Below are positions 33,588 through 42,830 of a DNA stretch of 64,000 nucleotides, one piece after another. Made by a program: the position numbers and the translations under genes. This DNA is from Bacillota bacterium (GTDB taxonomy: Bacteria > Bacillota > Clostridia > Acetivibrionales > Acetivibrionaceae), in NCBI GenBank assembly GCA_023421115.1, contig JAEZUI010000094.1:1-64000 (forward strand), written 5' to 3'. Positions within the stretch are counted from its first letter, which is position 1. The number at the start of each line of letters is the position of its first letter. The notes beneath the pieces are model-generated. The model did no database searches. It saw only the letters and a list, made by a program, of their open reading frames with translations, and was not told where the DNA came from.

Positions 33588-35654
33588 ATGAAAAAAGTAT
33601 TTTTATTAGGAATGGTTTTTACATTACTATTTTCAGCGCAAACCAGTTATGCAGCAGATGCTACTGGTAGAAGAGAGACACCTTCTGCGGTTGAATTAAA
33701 ATCCACTCAAGCTATAACTTATGTACAAAATACCGATATAGAAATTGACAAGATACGAAATAATAAGGAAATAGTTCTTGTGTTTGATTCCTCATCAGCT
33801 ATGGAGGAAGTTATAACTTACCAAAGAAGTCCTTTTGACTATGCGCTATTTTCAGGTAGTGAGACACAAGACTTAAAAATAGAAAGTGATAGTGTTATAA
33901 TTGATGGTGATGTACATGCAAATAAAAGTATTATTCAAAAAGCTAGTGCTATTACTCTTAAAGGAAAGATGGAAGCAGTTGGGGACGTAGAAATAGTATC
34001 AGGGGCTCCTATATCAGGAACATATGATGAAAAACCAGGTGCATCTGTTATTGAAATGAAAGATTTATCTGATAATTTTAAGGCGGCATCAATGGATAAG
34101 AGCACATTATTTTCTACAGATCCTTATCCTTTTGACACTAGTAAAAGGTGGTATGATCTTGTAATTAGTAGTTTTGACACAAGTATAATTGATCCTGATT
34201 TTCATGGAAAAAACAACGACGGCTCGTTAAAGGATCTTAAATGTAGTCACTATTTTAATGCTTCATCAGGTAGGGAAAGATGGGATATTAGTGGACAAGA
34301 ACTTATTTTAGTAAAAGAAAAACCTCTTTTCTTTGATGGTGATCTTCAAATTAGTGTTGCCAAAATTTTGGGTGATGGTTTTATTGTAGCTACAGGAGAT
34401 ATAAGATTTAATACAAGTGGTTTTGAGAGTGAAGATATTGGGATATACTCTGTAAATGGAAATTTAAATTTTAGTACTGGTGGATCAACTCTTAAAGGAG
34501 TAGTTTATGTACCTGAGGGGGAGATAAGGGTGGATTCAGGTGATTTAAATGTTATTGGTTGTCTTGTTGGTAATAATATTACAGGGGGAACTGGAAACGT
34601 TAACATTAAATACGATAAAGATTTAGATTCAGTTAAACTGATAAAAACTTATGAAGATTTGGAGAGAACTATTTCAGTAGCAAAAGATGCATCACAGAAA
34701 TTTATTGAATCTTTAAAGAACAATTATACTGGGTCAGATGTAAAGGTTAATATTGTTACATATTCAGATAAAGCAGAAGTCGCTTTTCCGGTTTTTCACA
34801 ACGTTACAGTAAATGGATTTGGTGACCCAAATGATTATATTAAAAACATTGATTTGGGTACAGATTCTGCTAATTTAGGTGACGGACTTAGACGAGCATA
34901 TTTTGAACTTTCTAAAAGTGCTGATACTTCAGCAGATAAATATATTGTTGTTCTGGCAGCAGGTGACACTAATAGGTGGACACAAAATGATACACCGTCT
35001 TCAGGATTATTTGAGACTGATGATGGTAATGCTTTGGATACTCAAATAAAGGGTGGAGAAGTGCAAGCAAAAAATTATGCTATGGAAATTGGTGATAAAA
35101 TTAGCTCAGCTAATATTAAGTCGTTTTTTATAGATGTTAATTCTGGTGAAACCATAGCTAGCCTTGCAGATATAGTAGCATCAGCAGGTACTAATGCTAC
35201 ATTAAAGAATCCTGAGGCTGTAACAGGTGTAAGAACATTTGAAGAAGCAGTATTTGAAGAACTTGTTACAAATGTTGCTGATGATATAATTAATGAGAAA
35301 ACATTTATAACTCCAAAGGTTACTGTAGCATTTACAGAGAAGATACCTGCACAGGTAGAAGTTAAGGATGCACCTGACTTTAATGCAGTTACTCCGACTG
35401 GAGATTTGGTGCTTAATAATATTGATAAAGTTGCAGTAACTGAAGAAGTTGAAAAAATAAAAGTAAGTCTAGGTGATATAATGATCACAGTTAAATATAA
35501 TGAATTTGATACAAGTGATGATGAGATTAATTATCCAAAGATTACAGCTACTTATACAATTACTAATCCTTTGACGGGTGATTTCATAGGTGAAAAGAAA
35601 GCAGATATTGAGAAGTTAGATGTAACAATTATTTGGAAAAAGGATATAAATTAA
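33588..35654 (+). CDS. Secreted VWA protein with a beta-solenoid-like insertion
   Basis: A 688-residue protein from the ATG at 33588 (GAGAGGGAG upstream; a GTG at 33579 overlaps it). A signal peptide covers residues 1-22. The first VWA strand EIVLVFDSSSAME (residues 61-73) is followed by about 270 residues of short repeated strands (VIIDGDVHANKSI; GDIRFNTSG; GNLNFSTGG; GEIRVDSGDLNVIG). The VWA fold then resumes at KFIESLKNNYTGSDVKVNIVTYSD. The MIDAS motif is degenerate: Asp67-x-Ser69-x-Ala71. Nesting of domains is inferred from the order. The insert resembles the large PilX-like protein at 15458. Confidence 0.75.
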   Translation: MKKVFLLGMVFTLLFSAQTSYAADATGRRETPSAVELKSTQAITYVQNTDIEIDKIRNNKEIVLVFDSSSAMEEVITYQRSPFDYALFSGSETQDLKIESDSVIIDGDVHANKSIIQKASAITLKGKMEAVGDVEIVSGAPISGTYDEKPGASVIEMKDLSDNFKAASMDKSTLFSTDPYPFDTSKRWYDLVISSFDTSIIDPDFHGKNNDGSLKDLKCSHYFNASSGRERWDISGQELILVKEKPLFFDGDLQISVAKILGDGFIVATGDIRFNTSGFESEDIGIYSVNGNLNFSTGGSTLKGVVYVPEGEIRVDSGDLNVIGCLVGNNITGGTGNVNIKYDKDLDSVKLIKTYEDLERTISVAKDASQKFIESLKNNYTGSDVKVNIVTYSDKAEVAFPVFHNVTVNGFGDPNDYIKNIDLGTDSANLGDGLRRAYFELSKSADTSADKYIVVLAAGDTNRWTQNDTPSSGLFETDDGNALDTQIKGGEVQAKNYAMEIGDKISSANIKSFFIDVNSGETIASLADIVASAGTNATLKNPEAVTGVRTFEEAVFEELVTNVADDIINEKTFITPKVTVAFTEKIPAQVEVKDAPDFNAVTPTGDLVLNNIDKVAVTEEVEKIKVSLGDIMITVKYNEFDTSDDEINYPKITATYTITNPLTGDFIGEKKADIEKLDVTIIWKKDIN

Positions 35655-35674
35655 ATGCTAATTGATTATTTTAA

Positions 35675-35720
35675 TTTATAACATGAAAAGGCTGCATTTG
35701 CAGCCTTTTCATGTTATAAA
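35675..35720 (+). terminator. Strong terminator after the VWA gene
   Basis: A perfect 22-bp inverted repeat (35675-35696 and 35699-35720, core GGCTGCA/TGCAGCC) with a two-base nominal loop. Its AT-rich base provides A and T runs on both sides, so it may act in both directions. Confidence 0.85.
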
Positions 35721-35777
35721 AAACTAATTATTTATATTTTTATGGAGGTAAAATGGAAATAAAGAATAAGTGTTGCT

Positions 35778-38753
35778 TTGAAAGAGGATGGAACTGTATG
35801 GACTTGGGGAAGAAATTCAAATGGATTAGGTATTGGTTCTGTTACGGAAAGCGGCGTTCCAATTAAAGTTCAAAATTTATCCAGTATAATAGATATATCT
35901 TTAGCTGGAAGCCATGTTTTGGCATTGGATGATAATGGCACAGTATGGGCGTGGGGAGATAATTATCACTCTCAATGTGGTATAAAAGCAGATATTAATA
36001 CATACAATTGTTTACTTCCTATAAAAGTGGAAGGTTTGACAGATGTAAAGCAGGTTGCTGCTACATCACTTAAAAGCTTTGCCCTTAAAGAAGATGGAAC
36101 GGTATGGGCTTGGGGCGGTAATGGTATGATATCAACACCTACAATATTAAACCAATTAACAGATGTTAAGAGTATATCAAGCGGGAATGGAACTGTAATA
36201 GCTCTGACAAAGAATGGTGATCTATTTTATCATGAAGACACTATGAATAATATGGATTTTGTTCAAATTAAAGATAGAGATAATGTTGTAAATAATGTTG
36301 AAAAAGTTGTTAATTATTATGGATGTATATTGATAATAAAAAAGGATGGTACTGTTTGGGCCTCTATAACTACATCATCGTTTTTTCGTCAAATTGACAT
36401 TAAGAATGTAGGAAATATAAAAGAGATGACTATTAGGTTCTGGGACTGTGCCTTTTTGATGAATGATGGCACTGTATGGGAATGTACAAATTTAAATCAC
36501 TATTCTACTGGAGAAGTCGTTAAAGCAAACAAAATAGACTGGTTGGAAAATATTGAAATTATTTATTATGGTGGTTCTAGTTCATTTGCTATAAAGGAAG
36601 ATGGTTCAATAATAGGATGGGGTTCTAATAAGTATGGAAACCTAGGAGATGGAGTTGTATATCAAAATTATCCTATAAACACTAAAAAAGTATATATTCC
36701 TAACGATAAAAGTCTAGAAAATGAAAGTGGTATTATTGAAAAAGTATCTTCTATGTATTATGGCTCATACCAGCTTAAAGATGACGGAAGAGTTGAACTG
36801 TCATCAAAAGGGCGCTATAATGTTAACTTAAATGACATTTCAAATGTAATAAAAATAGATTCGGGTAGTAATCATATTCTAGCCTTAAAAAATGATGGGA
36901 CAGTATGGGCGTGGGGAGGCAATAGCTATGATCAACTTGGAGATGGGTCAAATGAAGATAAAAATATCCCTGTTCAAGTTAATAATTTATCTGGAATTAT
37001 TTCTATAGCAACAAACTCTTATCATTCATTGGCACTAAAAAATGACGGGACAGTATGGGCATGGGGAGAAAATAGATATGGTCAGCTTGGTAATGGAACG
37101 AGTTTAAACAGCAATATTCCTGCTCAAGTAAAAAATATAGGGAATGTAATTTCCATAGCTGCTAGTTCAAATCATTCCTTAGCGTTGAAAGAAGATGGAA
37201 CAGTGTGGGCATGGGGAAATAATAATTGTGGACAGCTAGGTAATGGTATTGGAAATAGTTTTACACCTGTAGAGGTGACAGGTTTACAAAACGTAATTAT
37301 TATAGGGGCAGGGGATGAGACTTCTACATTTACAAAGAATGATTTAACAATATGGAGTTGTGGTGATATTGATCGTATTGCTGAGGTGCCTGTAAAAGTA
37401 TCAATGGAAGATGATGCAGACTTAAAGTTTATTACCATAAATGACAGCTTCCTTGAAGCTTTCAATGAAGACTTAACTGATTACAATATAATTTTGCCAG
37501 TTGGAACAGCAATTGCACCAAATATACACGTTCGTACTCGCAACCCAAATGCTACATATGACATAATCCAACCTGACAAAGTTGATGGAATTGCAATAAT
37601 AAAGGTAACTGCTCCAGATGGTGTGACAGAAAAGGAATACAGGATACAATTCAATAAATCATCATATGCTGAATATAAGGAAAGCTACCACTTTGGTGAA
37701 AGTGGAACAGGAGCATCTGGTAACTTTTCACGCACCTATACAGATATGATAGCTGACGTTCCAGGATTTAAGCTTGTATTTAGCAGGACATATAACTCAA
37801 AGGACATGAAAATTGGGACCTTAGGTAGAGGTTGGACTTTTGGATTTGAATCCAAAATTGAAGATACAGGCAATGTTGGTCTTAAGAAGCTGACTTTACC
37901 TGATGGAAGTGTAAATCTATTTAAATGGGACGGAAGCAAATACGTGGCTGAAAATAGCCGAAACACACTGACATTAGATGCGTCGGATACTTATTTGCTA
38001 ACGACAAAAGATCAATATACTTACCATTACAATAAAAGAGGACACCTTGATTGGATGAAGGATAGAAATGGGAATATCATTACAATTGATGTCAGCTCAG
38101 CTGGAAAGGTAAACTCTATAACTGATCAATGTGGCAGGATATACAAAGTAGATTATGATAATGGGATGCTTAAATACATAACTGATGTAGAAGGTGGCAG
38201 AAAGATAGAATACACGTATAAAGATGGAAACCTACGGTACGTTACAGATGCGTGTAATAGCATAACTTACTACAATTATGATAGTTACACTTTTGATGAA
38301 GAAATCGGTCCTGTAGATATACTTAGTCAGGTTCGTGATAATGACAATAGAATAATTGAATTTATAGACTGTTATGAGACAGGAAAAAACAAGGGCAAAG
38401 TATCACAAACAGTTGATAAGAATGGTAATAAATCAACCTACAATTATTACCCTAATGAATCAAGAAATACTGTAACCGATTCAAATGGCAAACAGACAAG
38501 CTATTGGTATGATGATAACTATTGCAATACAATAGTTATTGACTCGGAAGGTGGATTGAGAAAAACTACTTATTTTGTTGACGAAAAAGGTGAAAATAAG
38601 TATGGAGAGGTTATGTCTTTCGTAGACAGAAATAGAAATAAGACTACCTATGAGAGGGATGATGTTGGTAATATTACGAAAATTAAAAACCCTGATAAGA
38701 GTGTAGTTCAGCACTTTAAAATCGGAATAAAAAGCAAATTAAAATTCTCTTAA
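35778..38753 (+). CDS. RCC1-repeat/RHS fusion protein, 5' damaged and 3' broken off by a transposon
   Basis: An open frame of 991 codons. Residues 1-530 are RCC1-type beta-propeller repeats, each with a variant of SLALKxDGTVWAWGxNxxGQLG. A cadherin-like linker (about 545-625) follows, then an RHS/YD shell start (FSRTYTDMIADVPGFKLVFSR; GRGWTFGFES) and YD repeats to about residue 975. The last residues are read into mobile-element sequence. There is no signal peptide. A good start (TATGGAGGT then ATG at 35753) is out of frame, while RCC1 coding already runs at 35766, so the 5' end is truncated or frameshifted. The nearby dockerin-FN3-RCC1 gene suggests what the lost N-terminus might have been. 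Confidence 0.8.
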   Translation: MKEDGTVWTWGRNSNGLGIGSVTESGVPIKVQNLSSIIDISLAGSHVLALDDNGTVWAWGDNYHSQCGIKADINTYNCLLPIKVEGLTDVKQVAATSLKSFALKEDGTVWAWGGNGMISTPTILNQLTDVKSISSGNGTVIALTKNGDLFYHEDTMNNMDFVQIKDRDNVVNNVEKVVNYYGCILIIKKDGTVWASITTSSFFRQIDIKNVGNIKEMTIRFWDCAFLMNDGTVWECTNLNHYSTGEVVKANKIDWLENIEIIYYGGSSSFAIKEDGSIIGWGSNKYGNLGDGVVYQNYPINTKKVYIPNDKSLENESGIIEKVSSMYYGSYQLKDDGRVELSSKGRYNVNLNDISNVIKIDSGSNHILALKNDGTVWAWGGNSYDQLGDGSNEDKNIPVQVNNLSGIISIATNSYHSLALKNDGTVWAWGENRYGQLGNGTSLNSNIPAQVKNIGNVISIAASSNHSLALKEDGTVWAWGNNNCGQLGNGIGNSFTPVEVTGLQNVIIIGAGDETSTFTKNDLTIWSCGDIDRIAEVPVKVSMEDDADLKFITINDSFLEAFNEDLTDYNIILPVGTAIAPNIHVRTRNPNATYDIIQPDKVDGIAIIKVTAPDGVTEKEYRIQFNKSSYAEYKESYHFGESGTGASGNFSRTYTDMIADVPGFKLVFSRTYNSKDMKIGTLGRGWTFGFESKIEDTGNVGLKKLTLPDGSVNLFKWDGSKYVAENSRNTLTLDASDTYLLTTKDQYTYHYNKRGHLDWMKDRNGNIITIDVSSAGKVNSITDQCGRIYKVDYDNGMLKYITDVEGGRKIEYTYKDGNLRYVTDACNSITYYNYDSYTFDEEIGPVDILSQVRDNDNRIIEFIDCYETGKNKGKVSQTVDKNGNKSTYNYYPNESRNTVTDSNGKQTSYWYDDNYCNTIVIDSEGGLRKTTYFVDEKGENKYGEVMSFVDRNRNKTTYERDDVGNITKIKNPDKSVVQHFKIGIKSKLKFS

Positions 38754-38796
38754 TACTAGTGAAAACATCAAAATAAAATTCTATACGCATAATACT

Positions 38797-38836
38797 ACCG
38801 GAAAAAAAGCAAATAAAAAGCAGGTCAATGACCTGC
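38797..38836 (-). terminator. Terminator of the transposon's minus-strand operon
   Basis: GCAGGT and ACCTGC form a hairpin at 38820-38836. On the minus strand it is followed by a T-rich run (complement of the A-rich 38797-38819). It lies just after the last small gene. Confidence 0.7.
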
Positions 38837-38840
38837 AAAA

Positions 38841-39149
38841 TCAAAATTCTGGGTAATCCAGTTCTTTGTATACATGTAGTAAAGCATATGCAACAGTAAC
38901 GCCGTCAACAACACCGAGAACCTTAGTAAGCCTTTCTTTATTCCAAAAAATATCATTAAAATTTACTAAATGACAGCCGACGTTAAAATCCGGCATGCAG
39001 GCAAAATATCCTCTTGAGGTTTTGCCGAAAATAACCATGATACTTGAGCGGCTTTGGATCATAAATTCATAATGCGTACCATAGTCTTTAAAGTTTGATA
39101 TTTGGCCAGACCAGTACTTTTTCTTGTGTTTACATATAAAAGTATTCAT
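38841..39149 (-). CDS. Small transposon-borne protein, unknown
   Basis: A 102-residue protein, last gene of the transposon operon. It is basic at the N-terminus (FICKHKKKYWSGQI) with scattered Cys (residues 6, 51 and 59), and no family I recognise with certainty. It starts nine bases after the preceding small gene, so the two are probably translated together. A role in transposition control is inference from position. Confidence 0.6.
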   Translation of the reverse strand: MNTFICKHKKKYWSGQISNFKDYGTHYEFMIQSRSSIMVIFGKTSRGYFACMPDFNVGCHLVNFNDIFWNKERLTKVLGVVDGVTVAYALLHVYKELDYPEF

Positions 39150-39158
39150 CGATTTTAC

Positions 39159-39413
39159 CTAACTCCAAAGTTTGGTTTGAAAACCTAAAAGCATAATATT
39201 TACAAGCTCTGAACGTTTTTTGCCTATGCGATTTTGAATTGTAGGATTTAGTCCGTTATGAGAAAATAATTTTTCTCCATGTTGTGAGGCATAATACGTA
39301 ATAAGTTCTTTTAACTGCTTTTCTGGTATTTTTAATCCGATATAACTGTCACATGCCTTAATAATTTGGGCTGCTAAAGATTTAACTGTAGTAGGGTTTT
39401 TTAAAATATTCAT
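39159..39413 (-). CDS. Small transposon-borne protein, unknown
   Basis: An 84-residue, mostly helical and basic protein beginning MNILKNPTTVKSLAAQII, with GKKRSELVNIMLLGFQTKLW near the end. An AAAAGGAGT ribosome site precedes the ATG. It lies between the ATPase gene and the last gene of the element. No family is assigned; a small DNA-binding accessory factor is possible. Confidence 0.6.
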   Translation of the reverse strand: MNILKNPTTVKSLAAQIIKACDSYIGLKIPEKQLKELITYYASQHGEKLFSHNGLNPTIQNRIGKKRSELVNIMLLGFQTKLWS

Positions 39414-39482
39414 GTATTTGTACTCCTTTTGTACTTTTTGTAACGGATTGAACTCTGTTTTGTACCTTTAATATTCAAGCGG

Positions 39483-40286
39483 TTAACTTAAAGAAAGACT
39501 ATTGCATGCAGATAGTATAACCTCTGTATCAATAGTGTTCTTTTTTAGCTGAGCTCCAACAATCAGAGCAGTGGTCATGACGCTATTGATAATACGGGGC
39601 GTTCCTTGACAGAAGTTAGCAACTGCATGAACAGCAGCTTCATCAATAATGCTGTGAGTTGCTCCTGCAAGATCAATTCTTGAATAAATATAATTTTTCG
39701 CTTCTTCCGGTGAAAGACCTTCATAATTGTAGTGAATGACTATACGCTGTTTAAGTGCTTCGTGTACAGGTTTTTCAAGGATTGAGCAAAGGTACGGCTG
39801 ACCGATAAGCATTAGCGTAAAGCAGTCAAGACTGTCAAATTGAGTATTCATAAGCATTTTAATGTCCCTGAGGACATGAATATTGAGATACTGACTTTCA
39901 TCGATTGCCAGTATAAATGTTTTTCGTTTCTCTTTAAGCAAGTGCAAGAGTCGTTCTTGGATATTTCTGAACATTAAGGATTTTTTAGAACCAAATTCCA
40001 AGCCTAATTCGTGGCAGAATTGTTGGTAAAATTCAGTGACACTAACAGTTGAAAGGCATATATATGAAAGCTGATACAGATTTGGATTTAGGCTCTGTGA
40101 AAAGCAACGCAAAGCGAATGTTTTGCCCATACCTGGTGGAGCTGTAAAAAGCCCTATGCCATGTGTGTTTTTAAGGTATTCTAGCCTTGAAAGCATTTGC
40201 TCATGGTCTTTGGATCTAAACGCATGATTTTCCGGAAGAGATTTGTCAAAAGGATTAAAAGTCATACCATAAAAAGATTTAAACAT
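39483..40286 (-). CDS. Transposition AAA ATPase (ExeA/TniB/IstB-like)
   Basis: A 267-residue protein from the ATG at 40284-40286, which follows a run of six G residues; an upstream extension in the same frame overlaps the transposase and is unlikely. The N-terminus MFKSFYGMTFNPFDK is typical of the ExeA/TniB-like group. Walker A is APPGMGKTFAL, Walker B FILAIDESQYL, and sensor I MLIGQP. Such ATPases bind target DNA and recruit or activate the DDE transposase. Its start overlaps the transposase 3' end by eight bases, showing coupled expression before the RIT insertion. Confidence 0.85.
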   Translation of the reverse strand: MFKSFYGMTFNPFDKSLPENHAFRSKDHEQMLSRLEYLKNTHGIGLFTAPPGMGKTFALRCFSQSLNPNLYQLSYICLSTVSVTEFYQQFCHELGLEFGSKKSLMFRNIQERLLHLLKEKRKTFILAIDESQYLNIHVLRDIKMLMNTQFDSLDCFTLMLIGQPYLCSILEKPVHEALKQRIVIHYNYEGLSPEEAKNYIYSRIDLAGATHSIIDEAAVHAVANFCQGTPRIINSVMTTALIVGAQLKKNTIDTEVILSACNSLSLS

Positions 40287-40761
40287 TATCAAATCCCCCC
40301 ATTTTTGAATAATCAATAGCATTTTGGTTATTGCGTTTAGTACGTCCGTTTTCAGCGCGGTTGGTTTGGCGAACTGGATATTTTGTGCCTTCAAAGAAAA
40401 TGTATGCATCCTGCATTTTGTCAGGAAGGAAGCGTATTTCAACCTTTGTGCGGATAAACTGCATAGGAACGTCATAATAAACTTTATCAATAGAGATTGT
40501 TGAATCAAGGTTTACCTTTCTGGTGACGCGGTTCATAAAGCATTCATCAAGCCATTCCTTGCTTTTTGGAATTCTTACATGACTAATACCCTTCTGATAG
40601 CGTTCCATAGGGGTTTCACCAATAGTTCTATTGATGGTAGTGTTTCGTTTGCGTACATAATCAGCAAGCAAACGGTTGAGTTCTTCAAGAGATGAAACGG
40701 CAGAAGAATCAAAGCCATTGAGCCATGAGTCTTTGAGGGTTCGAAAGCTTCTTTCAACTTT
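40279..40761 (-). pseudogene. DDE transposase, C-terminal part (separated by the RIT element)
   Basis: Read on the minus strand from the RIT junction, the frame gives KVERSFRTLKDSWLNGF and continues through LLADYVRKRN and a Mu-transposase-like C-terminal domain, ending at 40279. It carries the catalytic Glu of the DDE triad (in KVERS). Joined to the N-terminal part at 44908-45705 it would make a protein of about 425 residues with no gap in the conserved motif. It now lacks a start and cannot give a working transposase. Confidence 0.85.
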
Positions 40762-40787
40762 TTATCTGAATATTCGGATAAAAAGTT
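40756..40787. repeat. 32-bp near-perfect palindrome at the left RIT junction
   Basis: AACTTTTTATC (40756-40766) and GATAAAAAGTT (40777-40787) are exact inverse complements around TGAATATTCG, which itself holds the palindrome GAATATTC. Arm and spacer sizes (11-10-11) are like a tyrosine-recombinase crossover site. The right junction has no such extra arm: host sequence follows its AACTTT directly. Confidence 0.75.
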
Positions 40788-40867
40788 TTATACGACGCTT
40801 TTTATTATCCGCATCTTATCAAAAAAGCCTCATAAATCAAGTGTTTTGTTCAAAAAGATGCGGATAA
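40782..40867 (+). repeat. RIT left terminal inverted repeat (86 bp)
   Basis: Identical, base for base, to the complement of 44828-44913. Inside it TTATCCGCATCTT and AAGATGCGGATAA form a further inverted pair around a 33-base middle, so each end can fold into a hairpin. Confidence 0.95.
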
Positions 40868-40920
40868 AATATTTAGTTCAGTCATAATGGAGATATCAAA
40901 TATTTTTAGGAGGTATCTCT

Positions 40921-42830
40921 ATGGAAAAGTACAAAAAAATGATTGAGAAAATTCTTTATTTTCTTGATAAAAATCACTATTCTCAAGCTGTTGTTAATGG
41001 ATCAATTAGTTGTTTTAATAGCCTTGAAGAACATTTGCTAGAGGCCCAAAAACCATATACGCCTGAAGAGGGTTACGAATGGTTTCGTTCCATTAAAATG
41101 ACGTTGAGTAAAACTTATCTGAACTTTTACAAGACAGCTCTAACAAAGTTACAAGATGTATATGAAACAGGTTATATAAGACCGATTCATAATCCTAAAG
41201 CATTAAAATCTTACACAATGTTAAACAAAACCCTGAAAAATCTTTTGGATAACTACATTTTAGAACTTCATAAAACTTTATCACTAGCAACTGCGGACAA
41301 TCATAAATATATGTGTGCTAGGTTCCTGATTTTTGTTCAAAAAAGAGGAGTTGAAAATATATCAGATATTTCCTTTGAATTGATGTGCTGTTTCTATGAG
41401 GAAGATATCCATTCTGGTAAATGGGGCAAAGGAATGGAGAATGGTTCTGTTTCTGCAATGATGGAATACTTTTATAAAAAAGTTAAGGTGTCCTACGGCT
41501 TAACCATTATACTGCATTATCTTTCTCTTGGAAGGGGGTGCTTTTGGAATGATGTAGATGATATAGTCCATGAAACAATTAAAAGAATGCAGAAATCAGA
41601 GGCTGTTGTGTCTGTTGAAGATCTTCACAAATATCAACTTATATCAAAAAAGATACATATCGAAAATGAATATAGCAAAGCTATCCGTTCAGTAAACAAC
41701 AGAGCTTTGGATTTTTTAATACTATTTCTTGATATGAATGGATATGGTTATAGTCCCGAAATCTCAATACTATGGTTTAATAGCATAAGACATTATTTTA
41801 GGACAGGGGCTGATTCGATCCATAGGGCGCTACGTCTCATAGCTGAGTATCATAATAATTTAAAGATTAAGCTTGATACTGTATTCCGCATCAAGCCTAC
41901 ATCTTTCATTCTACTTCCACAATGGTGTAAGGAAGCAGCAGACAGTTTTATGGAAAGCAAGATCCGTGAAGGATGGAAACGGTCAACACTAGATATGTAT
42001 AAATCCAGTATAGCTAAGTTTTGTAATTATCTTGATCGAGCAGGACTAAAGTCTTTTCAAGATATGTCTACTTCTGAGATAAAGGATTTTAATTTGAATG
42101 ATATACACAAAACAGCAGCTGGGAAAAATGCTTACAATGTAAGGATAAGAAAATTTCTCCAGTATCTTGGAGAAATAGGCTTTCTCAACAATCCAATGCT
42201 TTTTGTGGCTCTCACTCATGTCACTGCGCCAAAAGAAACCATAGTTGTTATTTTAACCGAAACAGAAATGGCAGTGCTTAATGAAAAACTTCAAGATGAA
42301 GATTCTGAACTGTCGCTAAGAAAGAAGGCAATGCTATTACTTGGTCTAAAAATGGGACTCCGGTCATCTGATATAGTGCATCTTAAATCTAAAGACATTG
42401 ATTGGAAGAACGCTTCCATCCAATTTGTTCAGGACAAAACAGGGGTGGAAATAAACGTACCAATGCCTACAGAAGTTGGAAATGCCATTTATCGTTATAT
42501 TACAGAAGAACGACATACAAAAGATTTTCAAAATATTTTTCTGAGTGAAAAAGCACCGCATAAACCTGTTGGAAGAGCTGTATGTGGTCGTGCTCTTGAA
42601 AAGCACTTCCAGACAGAAATGTTGAAGGATCCGGTTTTCATGTGACAAGAAAAACCTTTGCAACAAATTTGCTTAGAAAAGGAGTCGGTGTAAATACAGT
42701 TTCGGATGCACTTGGACAACGCAGCACCGCTTCTGTACATCGTTATCTTTCACTTGATACTGATAGAATGCGCATGTGTCCCCTAACACTTCAGGATTGT
42801 GGAATTGGAGGATGGCGCAATGAGAAATGA
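40921..42830 (+). pseudogene. RIT tyrosine recombinase 1, frameshifted
   Basis: The frame from the ATG at 40921 (AGGAGGT upstream) runs 574 codons and ends at TGA 42645 just after DPVF. The frame resuming across 42640 encodes HVTRKTFATNLLRKG and SVHRYLSLD. One lost base in GTTTTCATGTG separates the first catalytic Arg (LGLKMGLRSSDIV) from the HxxR and nucleophile Tyr. In the last box the usual LGH is LGQ. The restored protein would be about 635 residues. Its end overlaps the next gene by 11 bases. Confidence 0.85.

Noticed and set aside
40782..40867. CRISPR-like repeat unit, from the repeated ATCCGCATCTT motif
   Set aside because: Only inverted pairs at the element ends exist; there is no series of direct repeats with spacers anywhere in the window.
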